Assembly (NCBI GenBank): GCA_964247055.1
Contig: OZ176050.1
Location: 6,572,001-6,636,000, forward strand
Source: Paragordius varius
Taxonomy: Eukaryota; Nematomorpha
Length of the DNA: 64,000 nt
Direction: 5' to 3'
The position numbers and the translations under genes were made by a program. This document shows positions 35,909-50,561 of this stretch, piece by piece (the stretch's first letter is position 1; the number at the start of each line of letters is the position of its first letter). The notes beneath the pieces were generated by a model. The model made no database searches, was not told where the DNA came from, and saw only the letters and a program-made list of their open reading frames with translations.

Positions 35909-38900
35909 CTATAAAACATGGTGGTTAGATTGGGGATTACAAGAGATAATTAATAAAATTAAACTTTTCTTTACTATGTAATTACATTAAATGAAATAAG
36001 TCGGTAAATACATTAAAGTACAATATTAACATTATATTTGTTTAACCAAAAAAACTAAAGTTATAGAAAAAATATGTGTTAGAACCACATATTTTTAAGT
36101 CTTAGTGCCACCTCCCTGCGGTGTTGGCTGGGGCACAAAAATGCGCTAACGGCAAAGGCTAGTAAAGGGCATATGTTACGTAAAAAATCGCCTCAATTAA
36201 CCATGAAGTATAAATTTATTAATATATTTTGTGGAAAAAAAACTCCAAATCCGGAGTCCTGAAACAACCTGATTATTTTTATGTTGAAAATGTTAAAAGT
36301 AGTTTTATGTATATATAATAATAATATCAAAACTCTCAAAAAATACTTGATTTCTTTTTGCGCTTTGGTTTCTTCAGTATTGGAATCTTTTTTGGAATCC
36401 TTAATAGGTTTTTTAGTTTTATTTTTGTTTAATGCCGTGTGATTAGGCGTCTCCTTGTTTGAGGTAAACGATAAAAATGGTAAAGCTTTGGTTAGCATTG
36501 ATTGGGTCGTGAGATCTATGTATTAATATTAGACTATAAATTGTTTAAAATATAAATTAAGAAAATTATTATAACAAAAATATACTAGAATAACCATTCC
36601 AAACCTTAATAATTTCACCAGTTATTAAATAATATAATAAAAATTTAAATTCAAAAAAATGAAATAAAATTATGCTTAAAAGCATTCTTTTAAACATCTT
36701 ATAAAAATGACAGCAAATTCCAAATAATATTATACGCTTAAGAAATTAAATATGTAAAGGGTTAGCCTTAAACATCAGGGTAAAAATTATATTTGCGATA
36801 TATAACACTCAATATTGATAAGATTAGTACTTAACGTTTGGAAAATTTTTACATGCTGTCTTTATATGTTTAATTAATGCAAATATTAATACTAACACAT
36901 TTGAAATGAGTAAATCATGTATAAAAACTACCTTTTGAAGAAACAACATTTTCTATTGCGGCGTTAGAAACGACGTTGATAGATGATTTAGCGGGTGAAC
37001 TGGGAAACATGGGTGTAGGAGGAGGTTCAATATATCCGCCATTATGACTGTCAAATTCTTCGGAATCCATATGCATCACTTCGTTACTTTTTAAAAAATT
37101 TATTTTTTATTATCATGCAATCCAAAATTATTATTTTAATGGGTAATTTTATTATTATAAAAAATATTGTAAATTGTTTGAAATTTTTCTAAAAAATACC
37201 TTTCTCCATTTCCTTGACTAGATTTGTTGAAGTTCGCATTTTCTGTCAAAGAAACGTACAAAAAAATTAATATTAATAATGTAAAATGTTTAATGTTATA
37301 TGCGATTATAGCAATCAAAGAGGGAACAAAAATATTTCAATAAACATTTGTTATTCAAAATGCAATCATTTCTATCAAGTACCTTTTACAAGATTGGGCT
37401 TAGCGTCTCCATTTCCCTTTTCCCGCCCTTTTGTATCTTCTGCGATCGTCATTTCATGATCTCCGACAATAGTGTCGTCATATTCTCCATTAAAAATTTT
37501 TGTGTTATTATTTAAAGTTTGTTGTTCGTTTGCATTTTCAGTTCCCGCCGCAGTAGTGTTTGAGATGTTGTCCTCAACATTTTTTTCTTCAACAATGTTG
37601 TCTTTTACGTTTGTTTCTTTAATTATTTCGCTTCTTTTGATGTTAATCGTGTCTGTGTTATTCGATGATGTGGATGATGAATTAGAATCTGTACTAGTTA
37701 TTGTACTTTCGTCAGTAGTTATACTTTGTGTTTCAGGCAAAGTTTTAGCAATGATGATATTATCTTGTGTATTATTACTATTGCTTGTTGAGAAATTGTT
37801 TATGGTGGTGAGTGTACTTTTAGCCACAATGCTAAAACCTTTGCCATAGTATGCATTCCAACTGTACCGTTCCTCCAACAATTCACACAATTGATTCTTG
37901 AAAGCTGTTTTTTGTTTCTCGTTAACTTGCGTTTTATCCTTTTTCGTATGATTTTTATTACTTTCTTCATATGTAGTAGTACGTTGGCTTGTTGTTAAAC
38001 TTGAATCTTCATTTTTATTTGTAAGTTCATTGGTAATGTTATCCTGTAAGGTGTCAATAAAATATTATAAAAATATACCTTACAAATTAATAATATAATA
38101 TGTGTTTAAAAGTTTAACAATAAAAACTTTTATTTTGTGAATCAAAAAAACGTAAGATATTGATTGATTAATATGCTCAAATTTAAAAAAATATTTATAT
38201 AAAATTAATTTTTATACCAAAAAATAGTTTTAATGTAATTTGACTATAATTAACGCTTTTATCACTAAGTCTTACGGTTTGGTTAATCAGACTTACTTTC
38301 GAAACAGTGCTGTTGTTATCTTTAAGAGATTCGGTGGTGGTAATAGAAGGTGAAGGAACAATATAATAATCATCTTCATCGGAATAATCTGCAAAAAATT
38401 ATCGATAAAAATTAATTTACCAATTATTATTAATATCATTAATATAATAACTTTTAAAAAAAATTGGTAAATTAGCCATAATATAGTTTAAATGATAAAA
38501 AAATATTATATTTTATATAATATTAATTGGAATTATGTAAATTCAGCAATAATCGAATGTATTTATACAGTAATGAGATATTATTGACCATTTCAATTTT
38601 TTAAATGGCTAAAAGGGGGATTTAATTTACATGTCTGTTACATGTATGAGATTTATTTTTATCAGTTACATATCTAATTAAAATTGTGGAAAATTACAGT
38701 GGCGCTTGTTCGCAATAAGGTGGATAATTTATTTAAGTTTCACATTTCAAATTTTCATAGTCTTTAGCATTGATTAAATATGTTAAAATAAAATAATATG
38801 GAGATTCGCCATTAAGTAAAAATAAAATTAATTCATTGATCAAATTTTGCCAAAAAAGTATCGTCAGATTCAATAATTAATATAATATTATTCGTTAATA

Positions 38901-41900
38901 AAAAAGATAATTTAAATTTCAAAACCTTCTTAATGTACAAGAAACGGTTACAAATTTTCATTTTAATTTTACAAATTTTAGTTATAATAACTTTAGCTTA
39001 AATATTTTATTTTTATTGATAAAATTGCTAACATGATATTTTACTAACAAGCGCCACTATTTTTCCCCTTAAAATTTTTTATAAAAATTATAAGTATAAA
39101 AAATTCATCATACCAACAAAAATGTAAATTAATCCCTTTTTTGCAAAGTAAAATAGCGTGATGGCCAATAATAGCTCTGGTTGATGTAGTTTTTGTTCTC
39201 ATAATTTTTTTATAAAATATATTATTATTTTGATATATACCATTTGCACTTCAAGAGTGTCTTTGAACACTTCAAGTTGGTCCTGGAAAACTTCAAGTTG
39301 GTCCTTGAACGTTTCAAGTTGATCCAGGAAAACTTCAAGGTCCTTGAACGTTTCAAGTTGGTCCTTGAACATTTCAAGTTGATCCTTGAACACTTCAAGT
39401 TGGTCTTTTGACTTTCTTGTTTTGTTTTTAACTTTTATCAATCAAATCGAAAATAATTCATCTATTTTATTGTTTTTAACCTATTTTTTATTATTTAACA
39501 TAAATTTTAAATCGGGCCAACAAAGTTCTATTGCCACCTCCCCGTGGTGTTGGCCGGGGCATGAAAATCCGCCAACGGCAAAGGCCAGTTTTCTAATGAT
39601 CTGTAAAATCATTAGTTGTACACAAGGGCATGTGATACGTAAAAAATTGCCTCAATAAACCATGAAGTATAATAATATGAATATGAAATAACACTAAAAC
39701 CTTATCAACATCTCAAATAACAATAATAATGTAATAATTATTTTGATAATATTTTTTATTTACACTTTTATACACTTGAATAAAAAAAATTACCAAAATA
39801 ACTATGAAAATATATAATACCCTTAGTAATAATAATAAAACACTTCTGAAATTTGCCACATGGAATGTGGGTACCCTAGTTAACAAAATATTAATGGTAA
39901 CAAACACTCTTAGCCAAAACAATATAGATATACTAGCGTAAATCTCGTGCTGCTACGCAGCCCGAGGAACTTCGGACTTCTGGGGGGGGGGGGGGGGGGG
40001 GGGCTATTTGAAAGGAGGGACAATAAAATGATCCACATATGTGGATTATTTCGAAACATTATTTAATAGATATGATTTTATAGGAATATTAAAACGGTGC
40101 ATTCATACTAATATATTGTTTAATTGGGGGAAAAATAGATTTAAAAAATCATTTTTGTGGACTTTTTTGAAAAAAATGGCATTTTACGGGGGTAGCGGGT
40201 AAAAAGAGGGCCTAAATCAAAAAAGTTATTTGAAATTGGATGGTCCAACACGTTCTCCAAAAAATTGACTTAACCCATTTTTCACACGGGGTGGGCCCGA
40301 ACTGGGGGCCTATTTTAAAAAAAGGGCGAAGCTATTGTCGGGGCATTCATTAATGATTATATTTTTTCGATATTTGGATTTGAATGGGTTCACCGGTTTC
40401 CCGGAAACAGATCACAAAGTTACATGAGGAATCAGTTTTTGCGGGTAGCTCCTTACCCAGCAGCTATCATCAAAGAAACGCCTGACTAAAATTTTTGCAA
40501 CAGGGAATACGTGGAATCCATATTGAACTTTTACGGTCTCATAGCTAGGGCAAAAAATAGATTTAAAAAACTATTTTTGTGGACTTTGTTTTTTGAAAAA
40601 GGTGGCATTTTACGGGGGGAGCGGGTAAAAAGAGGGCCTAAGTTAAAAAAGCGATACGACTATGTTAGGCGCAATCGAAAATAACTAAATATAAATCATA
40701 TTTGAAATTGAATGGTCCAACACGTTCTCCGGAAAATTGTCTCAAAGACACGATTTTTGTGGACTGCTGTTTTCAAAAAAAACCCGTTTTTCACGCGGGG
40801 TGGGCCCAAACTGGCGGCCTAATTCAAAAAAAGAACGAAGCATTGTCGGGGCATTCATTAATGATTATAATTTTTCGAAGTTTGGATTTGATTGGGTCTA
40901 CCCGTTTTCCTGTACCAGATCACAAAGCCATTTTCCATTTTTATAAATATATAGATGTTGCATCCAAGAGGCCAGAATGAAAGGAGAGGGATTGAAAAAC
41001 TTAGACGATTATACATTATTCTATAAAGGAAATGACAAGGGACAAGGTGGTGTTGCGATTTTCATAAAAAACATCTATCGTGATAACATAATTGATGTAA
41101 TAAGACATAATTCAAGAATGATTCAAATAAAAATATTGATGAATGATAATGTAATAAATATAGTTTCAACTTACGCACCACAATCTGGTCTAAGCGAAAC
41201 ATCAAAAAACGAATATTGGGAAGGGCTCTATGATTTGATGAACAAAACTTCTTCTAGCGAACAAACTTTTGTTGGTGATGATTTTAATTGCCATATTAAT
41301 AATGATAGTAATGAATACCATGGCGTACCTGGTGGAAATGGCGTTGGAGCCCTCGATAAGATGGGCGAGAGTTTGCTAGACTTTTGCATTGCAAATCAAC
41401 TCATAGTCGCAAATACCCATTTTAAGAAAAAAACCAACCAGCATAAAACATATAATTCTGGTGACCGCTCATCTATGATAGACTTCATATTAATTCCAAA
41501 AAACATTAGGAAACATCTAACAAACATCAAAACTTATTATCAATAAACTTACCAACACAAGCTAATAACAACATTTCTAATCATTGAGATAATCCGTAAG
41601 ACCGCATTCCAACCTCAAAAAATAAATATAGCAAATTTAAAGGATTCAAAATTATTAACCGAATATACTCAAAAACAGATTTACATATACCGGAACAAAA
41701 CAATGTCGAAACTCTATGGAAAATTTTTAAAACCACAATTCTTACATCTGCCAAAAAACATTGCGGCTTTACTAAACCAATGATGCAACGGAAAAGCTGG
41801 TGGTGGAAAAATGAAATAAAACCATTGTTGCGTGAAAAATGCGAAGCATATAAAAAATGGAAAAGTTCCAAAAATAATGATGATAAAAAAGTTTATGATG

Positions 41901-44900
41901 ATAAAAAACGAGAGGTCCAAAAGGCCATTCGACACGCTATGAATGAAAAATCCGTTAAAATCGCTGAAAGTTTAGAAAAAGACTTTAAAAACCAAACGAT
42001 TTTTAAAAGATTCAAAACCTTAACAATAGTAATAAAGATGTTAAAACCATAAAATGTATTATAAAGATGATAATGATAATATAATAACGAATTCCTCGAA
42101 AGTCAAAGAAATTTGGAAAACGAACTTAGAAAAACAACTCAACCAAGTAAACCCGACCAAACAATTTAGCACGGTTTCACCAGTAGCTGGTCCCATACAA
42201 GAAATCACCATAGATGAAGTCACAACTGCAATCAATAAATTAAAAAGCAACAAAGCTCCAGGCCCAAGCAGCCTTTCAGTCAACACTGCAGAGTATCTGA
42301 CAAAACTCTTTAAACAAATAATAATTACAAACCAAACTCCCAGCGATTGGAAAAACAGCATATTAATCCTTATTTATAAAAATAAAGGCGATCGACTAAA
42401 AACATCGTCTTACAGACCTCTGAAACTTCTGGAACATACACTCTAACTATTTGAAATTATATTAGAAAACAGGCTGAGAAAACATATAAACATAGATTCG
42501 AATCAGTTTGCATTCCGTCAAAACAGTAGCACAATAGATCCCTTGTTTGTCCTAAGAAGGTTACAAGAAAAATATTTGCAAAAGAAACAAAAGCTATACC
42601 ATGTCTTTGTAGATCTGGATCGTGCGTTTGATCAAATACCACGCTCAACAATTCAATGGGCACTGCGTAAAAACGGAATAGAGGAACATACAATACAAAT
42701 CTTACTACTTCTTTACAAAAATACAACAACCAACATTAGAACCAACATCGGCAATACAACCAATTTCCCAACCAATGCTGGGCATCAGGGTTCTGTCCTA
42801 AGTCCACTCCTTTTTATAACTATAATGGATGCGGCAACGCAAGACATAAGAAGTGAATGCCCTTGGGAAATGTTATTCGCCGACGACCTCGTGATAACGA
42901 TACGATCATGGGATCAACTGGTAAATAACTATACCAAGTGGAAGAAATGCCTTGAACAATATGGAATGATTATAAACGCCACAAAAACAAAAATAATGAT
43001 AACGGGTGAAAGTGAAACACCCAGATACCCCTGTTCCATTTGCAGTAAAGAAGTACGTTCAAATTTCATTAAATGCATATCATGTCAAATGTGGGTACAC
43101 AAAAAGTGCTCTAAAATAAAATACAAATTAACAAATGTAATAAATTTTAAATTGTTTAGACCCAAGTAATAATAATTTTAATCGACCAAAGCTACTTTAC
43201 ATTGATGGACATAACATCGAATTGGTAGACTCTTTTGTTTACCTAGGAGATGTCATATCATCTCAGGGAAGCCCACAAAAGGCTATCAAAAGAAGAATAC
43301 AACAAGGTTGGATAAAATATAATCAGTTAAAATATGTTTTCCAAAACAAAAATGTTAACAATCGTAATAAATGGTATCTTTAAGGCAGGAATAAGACCTG
43401 CTCCTACCTATGGTTCTGAAACCTGGGCGTTAAACAAAACTAATCAAACAAAACTCCTAACTAGTGAGAACCGAATACTCAAAAGCTGCTTTCGAAATAC
43501 CAACTTTCATTAAAAAAACAGACAAAATCGATTATATCATTCAAACTAATAGATTGCGTCTCTACAGTCATACTCAGAGAAGAGACGCCACCCATCCTTT
43601 AAAAACTGTTGAAAACATTAATGTTGATGGCAATAGAGGAAAGGGACGACCTCTCTTTTCTTATAATGATAATATAAAAATGGACTTGAATCAACGTAGC
43701 CATTCCACAGAACAATGTAAAGATCGTAATTTATGGAGGAAATTACTTCGTGGATACAAAACTCGGAATATTGAGTCCTAATATTATCCATCCATCAAAT
43801 TTTAAATCGATATCAACTTTTAATCTTTGAGAAACCGTATATCTTTATTAATTTCTTAAAATTTTGGATAATAATAAGATTTTAACAAGAAATGAAAAAA
43901 TATATAAGTTTTTTGGGTTATTAATTACAATTTTTAGAAAAAACTTTTAAAAGTTAATAATTTGTTGAATTGAAAAAAAAATAGTTTAAAACAAAAAAGT
44001 GGCTTTTCAATAAAATATTTCTTTAAATGAATAAATATATATTAAAGAAAATTAGGTTAATAAATAATAAAATAAAAAAATAAATGCAAAAATTTTGGTT
44101 AAATTAAATCTTAAAAATTTTAAGGACCATCTTAAAGTGTTCAAAGACCAACTTGAAATGTTCAAGGACCAATTTGAAGTGTTTAAGGACCAACTTGAAG
44201 TGTTTAAGGACCAACTTGAAATGTTCAAGGACCAACTTGAAGTGTTCAAGGACACTCTTGAAGTGCAAATGGTATATGGTGGCACTTTTTCAATGGGTAA
44301 AATAAAAATAAAATGAAAATAGTAGATCAAAGTTGGGAACAATTTCTCAATAACTTACTAGTTTGTGGATAGTCTAAAACCCTCAATATGATCCAAAAAT
44401 AATAAGTTAAATTAATTAATTTAACATTATTTTTTCGAATATCTTTAGGATATCAATTTTAATATTTATGTAATAAAATTTAATATTAATAAATTTAAAC
44501 AAAAAATTTTATTACTTTTTTCAAAAGGGTAATAAAGTAGCGTATGGTATTGTCCATTAAATTAATTTTTTGTTTTTTACCATATGCTACTGTAATGCTA
44601 ATAATAAACAACTATGCGTTTTTTCCACAATCAATGCCATTATGGAGCGGATCCCGTGTGATAAATTTTTCAATAAATAAACCAGAATAAAACAAAAAAA
44701 TTAGGTTATATTTTCAAATTGATTTTAAAAATAGCAACAATATTATTACATAAATTATTCGTAGACTTTGTCAATAATAATAATATTTTTTAGATCCAAA
44801 CATACCTTTATCATCATACATGTTAATTAACATGGTAGATGTGTTACTGAAAAATGGAGAACCATTTATGACGGCCGAAGTCAAAGGCTCACTTGGAAAT

Positions 44901-47900
44901 CGTCCAATTTCTAACCACGATATAAAGCCGCGAGCCAGAGTTACTACCTATTATTTATAATAAAGCAAAGAAATTTTACAATTTTTAAAATATTTAGTTC
45001 AAGATGATATCTTTGTATGGAATTGGCAAATATATTGATAGAGAAAAGTTATAAAATATATTGATTTTAACCAGAGGTGACAAAATCAATGGTTATAATT
45101 TAAAAACAGATATCATTTTAACTTTACAAGTATTCGTCTTAATTTATCGATTCTTAATAAGATTTAAGTAACTTCCAATATAATTCTGTAATATAAAAAC
45201 AGTTATCTTAATAAGATTCTATTTAGTAAAATCCTAATAAAATTAATAAAGTGAATAAAACATTCAAAAGACCTTCAAAGCATTAAAATATCATAATAAT
45301 GGTTAGATGCATTATTATAATTCATATTATTGTTCTAATATATGTTAAAATTATTTTATAAAACATTTGCAAAAAAATAATAACCCCTTTCAAATCATAA
45401 ACGTAGGGAAAGTATTCAAAAAGTGCCGCTTTATTCTTCGCCATCATCATTTTGGTGCACATTGCAATGATTTGATCACAAAAAGCAAAAAACTTTTGAG
45501 CTTTTTCATCCCATTCCTTGTATTCAGCCGTATAATTTAATTTGGGATCAGGTTTGCTCTCATTGTCGATATACTGCTGTTTAGTGTTGTTTTTAGTTTG
45601 GGATGTATCGTGATTCGAACCTTAAACAAATATATATTTTATTCATGTTTTAAGCTGTACTGTTTGTTATCTTGTAATTTATTACTCCCTCTACTAGTAA
45701 AATGCAACAATATATATTAAAACATGATTTATTTTTAGTTGTTAAAAAGTTTAGTAGTGTTTCATACTAAAAACTAATATTCTACAGATAGATTATCAAG
45801 GCAGTTATAAATAGTCAATTATAAAAAATCCAACCAAACAATGTATTGGTACCATAGGTTGAAAAAATATCAGTGAGTAATTTTTGCGAACAATCCTATT
45901 AATATACGTAAAAATCGAACCAATCTTTCAAAATCTTTATCTTTTTAACTTACACTGGTAATAATAATTTATAAACAGGATAAAACCTGTATTATTTTCC
46001 GATGCCGCCGAAGCTTTTTTCGATCTAAAATAACTTGTCCATTTTTTTATGCGTGGACCACTGCTCAATGTTTTCGTGGCGTTATTATTACTTTTTTTAT
46101 TTGTTTTCTCCTTTACACTACCACTGTTTGTCTCATTATTATTCATGGATTTGGATTCATCATTATTCTCATAGTTTTCTGGTATGATATTTGCATCCTT
46201 GGTTGGATTTAACAAACATTTGTAAGCATTCGCTTTTAACCAATGGAAGGAATCAAGTAACTTCTGTCCTTGTGGGCCATGTTCGAATGGCAAATAGAAT
46301 AGGTCACTTAATAGTAGCGCATCTTTTAGCGTAAACCGGATAGCTGGTGCGTGTCTTAACGTTTTGCGTTGTTGCGAAATCACAGATCCATTATTGTTAA
46401 TATTTTGTAATTTTTTGAAATCCTTGCCAACTGTTTGATCGTGAACATTTTCGCTGCATGATATAAGCGTATATTCAGCCAAAATGTGTGGAAAATATTA
46501 GGCTAAAACTTCTTTTTTCAAATAAATTTAATATCTTTTTGTGGCAAAAATTTTTTTTTATATTTTTGTGCACTAATTTATTTCTAATAATAAATTAAAA
46601 ATGAAATTAAATATTTTTAACTATGACGTTAATTCCAGCATAATAACCATGAATAAAAAACTTTTGTATACAACGATTAATTGTATTTAAAATAAAATAA
46701 ATATGCTGACGCAAGGAGATTATAATAGTTTACCCAATAGTTGAAGAATGGATAACATTGGTTATATTTTCATTTAATGTTTTGTTATTTATGTTCTCAT
46801 TTATAACAACACTATTATTTTTTATGAAATCTGTTGCATTGTGGTTTGATTCATCGTCAGAGTAAGCGACCAAAGACTTCGGGCCCGCCTTAAAATCTAT
46901 CAAAAATCATAAGAAATTTTATAAATTTTCATAAAAAATATCCAAAAAAATAAACAGCTAATAATAAAATGTTTGATAAAACTGGTTTAGAAATACTAAT
47001 CATTAACAGAAGCAAATTTATATAGACAAATCTTAGCCCCCGGCTAAGCTATTAAAGCGAGACTAACCTTTTTCGGAAACTTCTTCCGTTATATCCATCC
47101 TGCCTTCATCATCAATAAATGGAACTGCCGATTCTGTAAAAATATAGTTATTAAAGTATAATGACTTAATTATGATAATTCTATATTAAAATTCAATAAT
47201 TAATAAAATATACTCAATCAGATAAAAACTTTGAAATATATATCATTTAAAATTTCAGATTAAAGTTATCATATAAAAATTGTTATGAAAACGTACAAAA
47301 GCCTGGAATATCATACATGTATGATATGGATTAAAGTTTTTTAATTGTGTTCCAATATCGCTATAATTTTAATTACTATTTAACTACACAGGCTGGCATT
47401 ACTGCGCCAAACTATTTTGAATATGCGGCAACCTCATAAAGAAAATATACTTTCCAACAAATAAAAATCAAAGCTGACATAACAATAAAAATGCGATTTC
47501 ATTTAAAAGATAATGAGTTTTTTACTAAAAATTAATAATACTCAATGACATGGTCATGATCTTTAAAACTAAATCAGACTTCACATTTTTTAACCTAAGG
47601 TCGATAATCTACTTCTAAACTCCTGCTTAGTTACTATATTATATGTATATAAATATCCGATATTTTGGTCAAAAAATTTACATAAAATACGGAGTAAAAC
47701 ACTTTCACAAAGAAGAAAGTAAATATGGAGTAGCTCTTTGCTTAGTCTTGCATGCATTTATAACTAAATGTATGCGGGCAATTTAAAAAATGTTAAAACA
47801 AATCAATGTAAGCATAAGCGCTACTATTTAATATCCAAATTCATTCAACGTAGACTCAGGTACTACGGTCACATGCAAAGATTAGATAAAGATAATTGGA

Positions 47901-50526
47901 TAAAAATAAATTTCAAGCCAAACAAAAACAGAGTTTGTCATCCAGCAATAACATGGGACCATATTAACATTACCCAAGACGAGACCTATAAACTTAAAAC
48001 ATAAAAGCCGGTGATTGGAAAAACAAAAAATTCTTTAATAACATAGAACAATAGAGAAAAAAATATCACGACGAAAGATCAAGAAATTCCTTGACAACAG
48101 TAGTTTATCTATCTATCTATCTAGCACATCAGTTAAATACATTAAATAATTGATTTATTGCATTATGTAAAATCAACCATAAATAAAAATATTATTAGAT
48201 CAAATATAATAAATATTATAATTATTATATATATATATTTATTTATTTATTTATATATTTATATATTAACTTAGCAACAATCTAATAACTTGATAAAAAA
48301 TTTCAGTGTGTTTAAATATTAATATGTGGAAATAATTAGGTAACATAATATTTCTTTATTGATTTAAGAAAATTTAAATTTATACCATTTTTGTGCTGCA
48401 CGCTATGTTGGCTATTAGGATGTGAATCGAGGTGCATGGGTTCAAACGTTTCGTAATGAATTTTAAATGTTGCAGAGTTATTTGTTTGTTTGATTTGACT
48501 ATGACATATAACAAAAATTTTTATTTAAGATTAACTCAATATAAGACGCATATATATATATATCTTATTTATTGCACAATATAATAACTATCTATTTGGA
48601 TATGATTAAAATAAATACTGATTAATTTTGGAACAAAATGCAATAGAAAAAAATAAACAAGGCCTGTATGACATTTATATCCAATATTTAATGATCAAAA
48701 TGGCCTTAAATTAGCATAACGCTCCCAGAAAAAGATTAAAAAGGATATTAAAAATAATGAGTCGATCTAAAAAATGTAATTATAAATATTTTGCTAACAG
48801 CAAAAATTGGCTTTTAAATATTAACAAACGTATAAAAAAATATATATTAATAATATACCATTAATTCATACCATTGTAAAGTCCCGAATTCGTCTAACCT
48901 TTTACTCTTATAACTCACCAGATCCCATTTTAAAATGGCATAAAATTATTATAATTAAGTACCTTTGATTAGTTCCATTGTCGGCACTAATTGTTAAAGT
49001 ATGTGTTTCGTTATCGTTATAGCCTGTATTTTTAGTTTCATCATTAATATTATTATTTGCATTAATTTGCGAATCTTTTTGATTAATTTGATCGACGGCA
49101 TCTGATATCGTTTGTGCCTTATAATAATCAAGAGTTCCTTTAATCTCCCGTTCAAATTCCATATCACATTCTAGCCCCTCGGTAGGGGTTTCATTAGCCA
49201 ATATTGTTACCAGCTTAGAAGATAAAATAATTATCAAAAAAATATATTTTATGGAGTTAAAATATATTTGTTTTTAAAAATAAGTACTTGTCGGTTATTA
49301 TTCTCCATCAAGAAAGTTGAATTATTCACGTTGGTTGAGCTTTTTGTGAGATTGTTTTCATCTTGAACATTGAATTGTAAATTGGTGGTGACATGAGAAT
49401 TGTTTGCACCAGAAAACATAGTTTGGTCAACCAATGAGGCTAATGGCGTTAAATTGGCTGGACTGAGGACATCTAAAATGTAATATTTGTTTCGAAAGTT
49501 AGAGAACAGGACAAATAATTTAAAGAATCCTATAATATACTGATATCGTGGAGCACGAGTATGTGTAATCTTATATAATTTTTGGATAAATTTAAAAAAA
49601 AATTTGGTAAGTATAAGGCTTTAAATTTAAAGATCAATAGAAGTAGTAAACAAAATATTTATGTTTTTATTTTATAAAAGTAGTTTGGTTCATAGCCAAA
49701 TTTTCAAATCAAAATCTATTACAAACCAATCCGTCGCCCCCTATTTACATAGCCCGAAAAGATTATAGTACTGGTACAATGTATATTTCCATAATCTCAA
49801 AAAAAGTTTATTTTGACTTACTAGATCTATCATTAGAATCTGGATATTCATTGTTAAGAGTAGGAAAATTTTGGTCAATAATTTGATTGGTTAAATGCAT
49901 ATTCACATCATCGAACAGCGTGTTTGGTTTTGAGGTCGTTGAATCAATGGCATAATCCATTTTTTCAATTTGTTCTGTTTAAAAGACGATTTATAATAAT
50001 TAGTTTTAATTGATAACTGAAAAATGAGTTTGAGTATAAGTATTTCTGGTTTGTTACAAATCTGGTTGATGTATAGCTTTAAAACGACCAAATATAAAAA
50101 GAACTTAAGAAAAATTTCAAACTACCTTTTTTGGTTGCTGTACCCTTAACAATTTCATCAATGTGTGGGAGAGGAGCGACAATTGTATTATCGCCATCAT
50201 TTTCAGTACAAGACACAGAACCTTGAAAAGATGGTTCAAAAATTTTGATTGGTGAAGTAGGTGTAATAAAAGTGTTTGAAACAGTGTTATCCTTATTAGT
50301 CATCACAAAATTGTGTTGATGTTCAAATTCACTCGAACTGGCTGGAAAATGAATTTCTGTATTCTGTTGACTATAGAATATAAAAAGCATTTTAGGAAAC
50401 ACACAAATCATATATAAAAATTATGGTAATAAATACTTTGTGGTATTATTATTATTATTTTCATTTTGCACCATTGTGTTGGATTGAACGTCATTATTAT
50501 GATCCATTAGGGTTAAAACTTTGTCT

Positions 50527-50561
<35 letters not shown>

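Larger units (their letters stand above)
39531..43790 (+). mobile_element. Non-LTR retrotransposon (LINE), near full length but broken and interrupted
   Basis: 5' UTR-like sequence from about 39531; ORF2 start near 39804 ([14 protein letters not shown]). A 1-kb repeat insertion at 39930-40948 interrupts the endonuclease. It resumes at 40977-41546 ([35 protein letters not shown]). Reverse transcriptase follows at 42054-43169 ([21 protein letters not shown], [26 protein letters not shown] and the catalytic FADD at about 42877). A PHD-like finger comes next ([25 protein letters not shown], 43030-43110), then [11 protein letters not shown] and RLRLYSH near the C-terminus, to 43781. At least five frame changes or stops make it inactive. 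It lies in an OGA intron, antisense to the gene. Confidence 0.9.

Noticed and set aside
37472-37849. Plus-strand open frame of 125 codons, hydrophobic
   Set aside because: It is the reverse side of OGA exon 25, whose Asn/Ser/Thr codons read as Val/Leu on the other strand.
39240-39425. Possible CRISPR-like array (21-bp repeats)
   Set aside because: Units are directly contiguous with no unique spacers, and the host is a eukaryote.
39199-39441. Minus-strand frame with FKDQLE heptads as a possible OGA exon
   Set aside because: It is made of a 21-bp minisatellite with an inverted copy at 44.1 kb, and the flanking residues come from AT-rich intron sequence.
39982-40003. G run as a possible G-quadruplex regulator
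   Set aside because: A plain homopolymer inside a dead repeat copy; its length may be a sequencing artefact.
42059-42729. Minus-strand open frames of 90-100 codons
   Set aside because: Antisense of the LINE reverse transcriptase; no motifs of their own.
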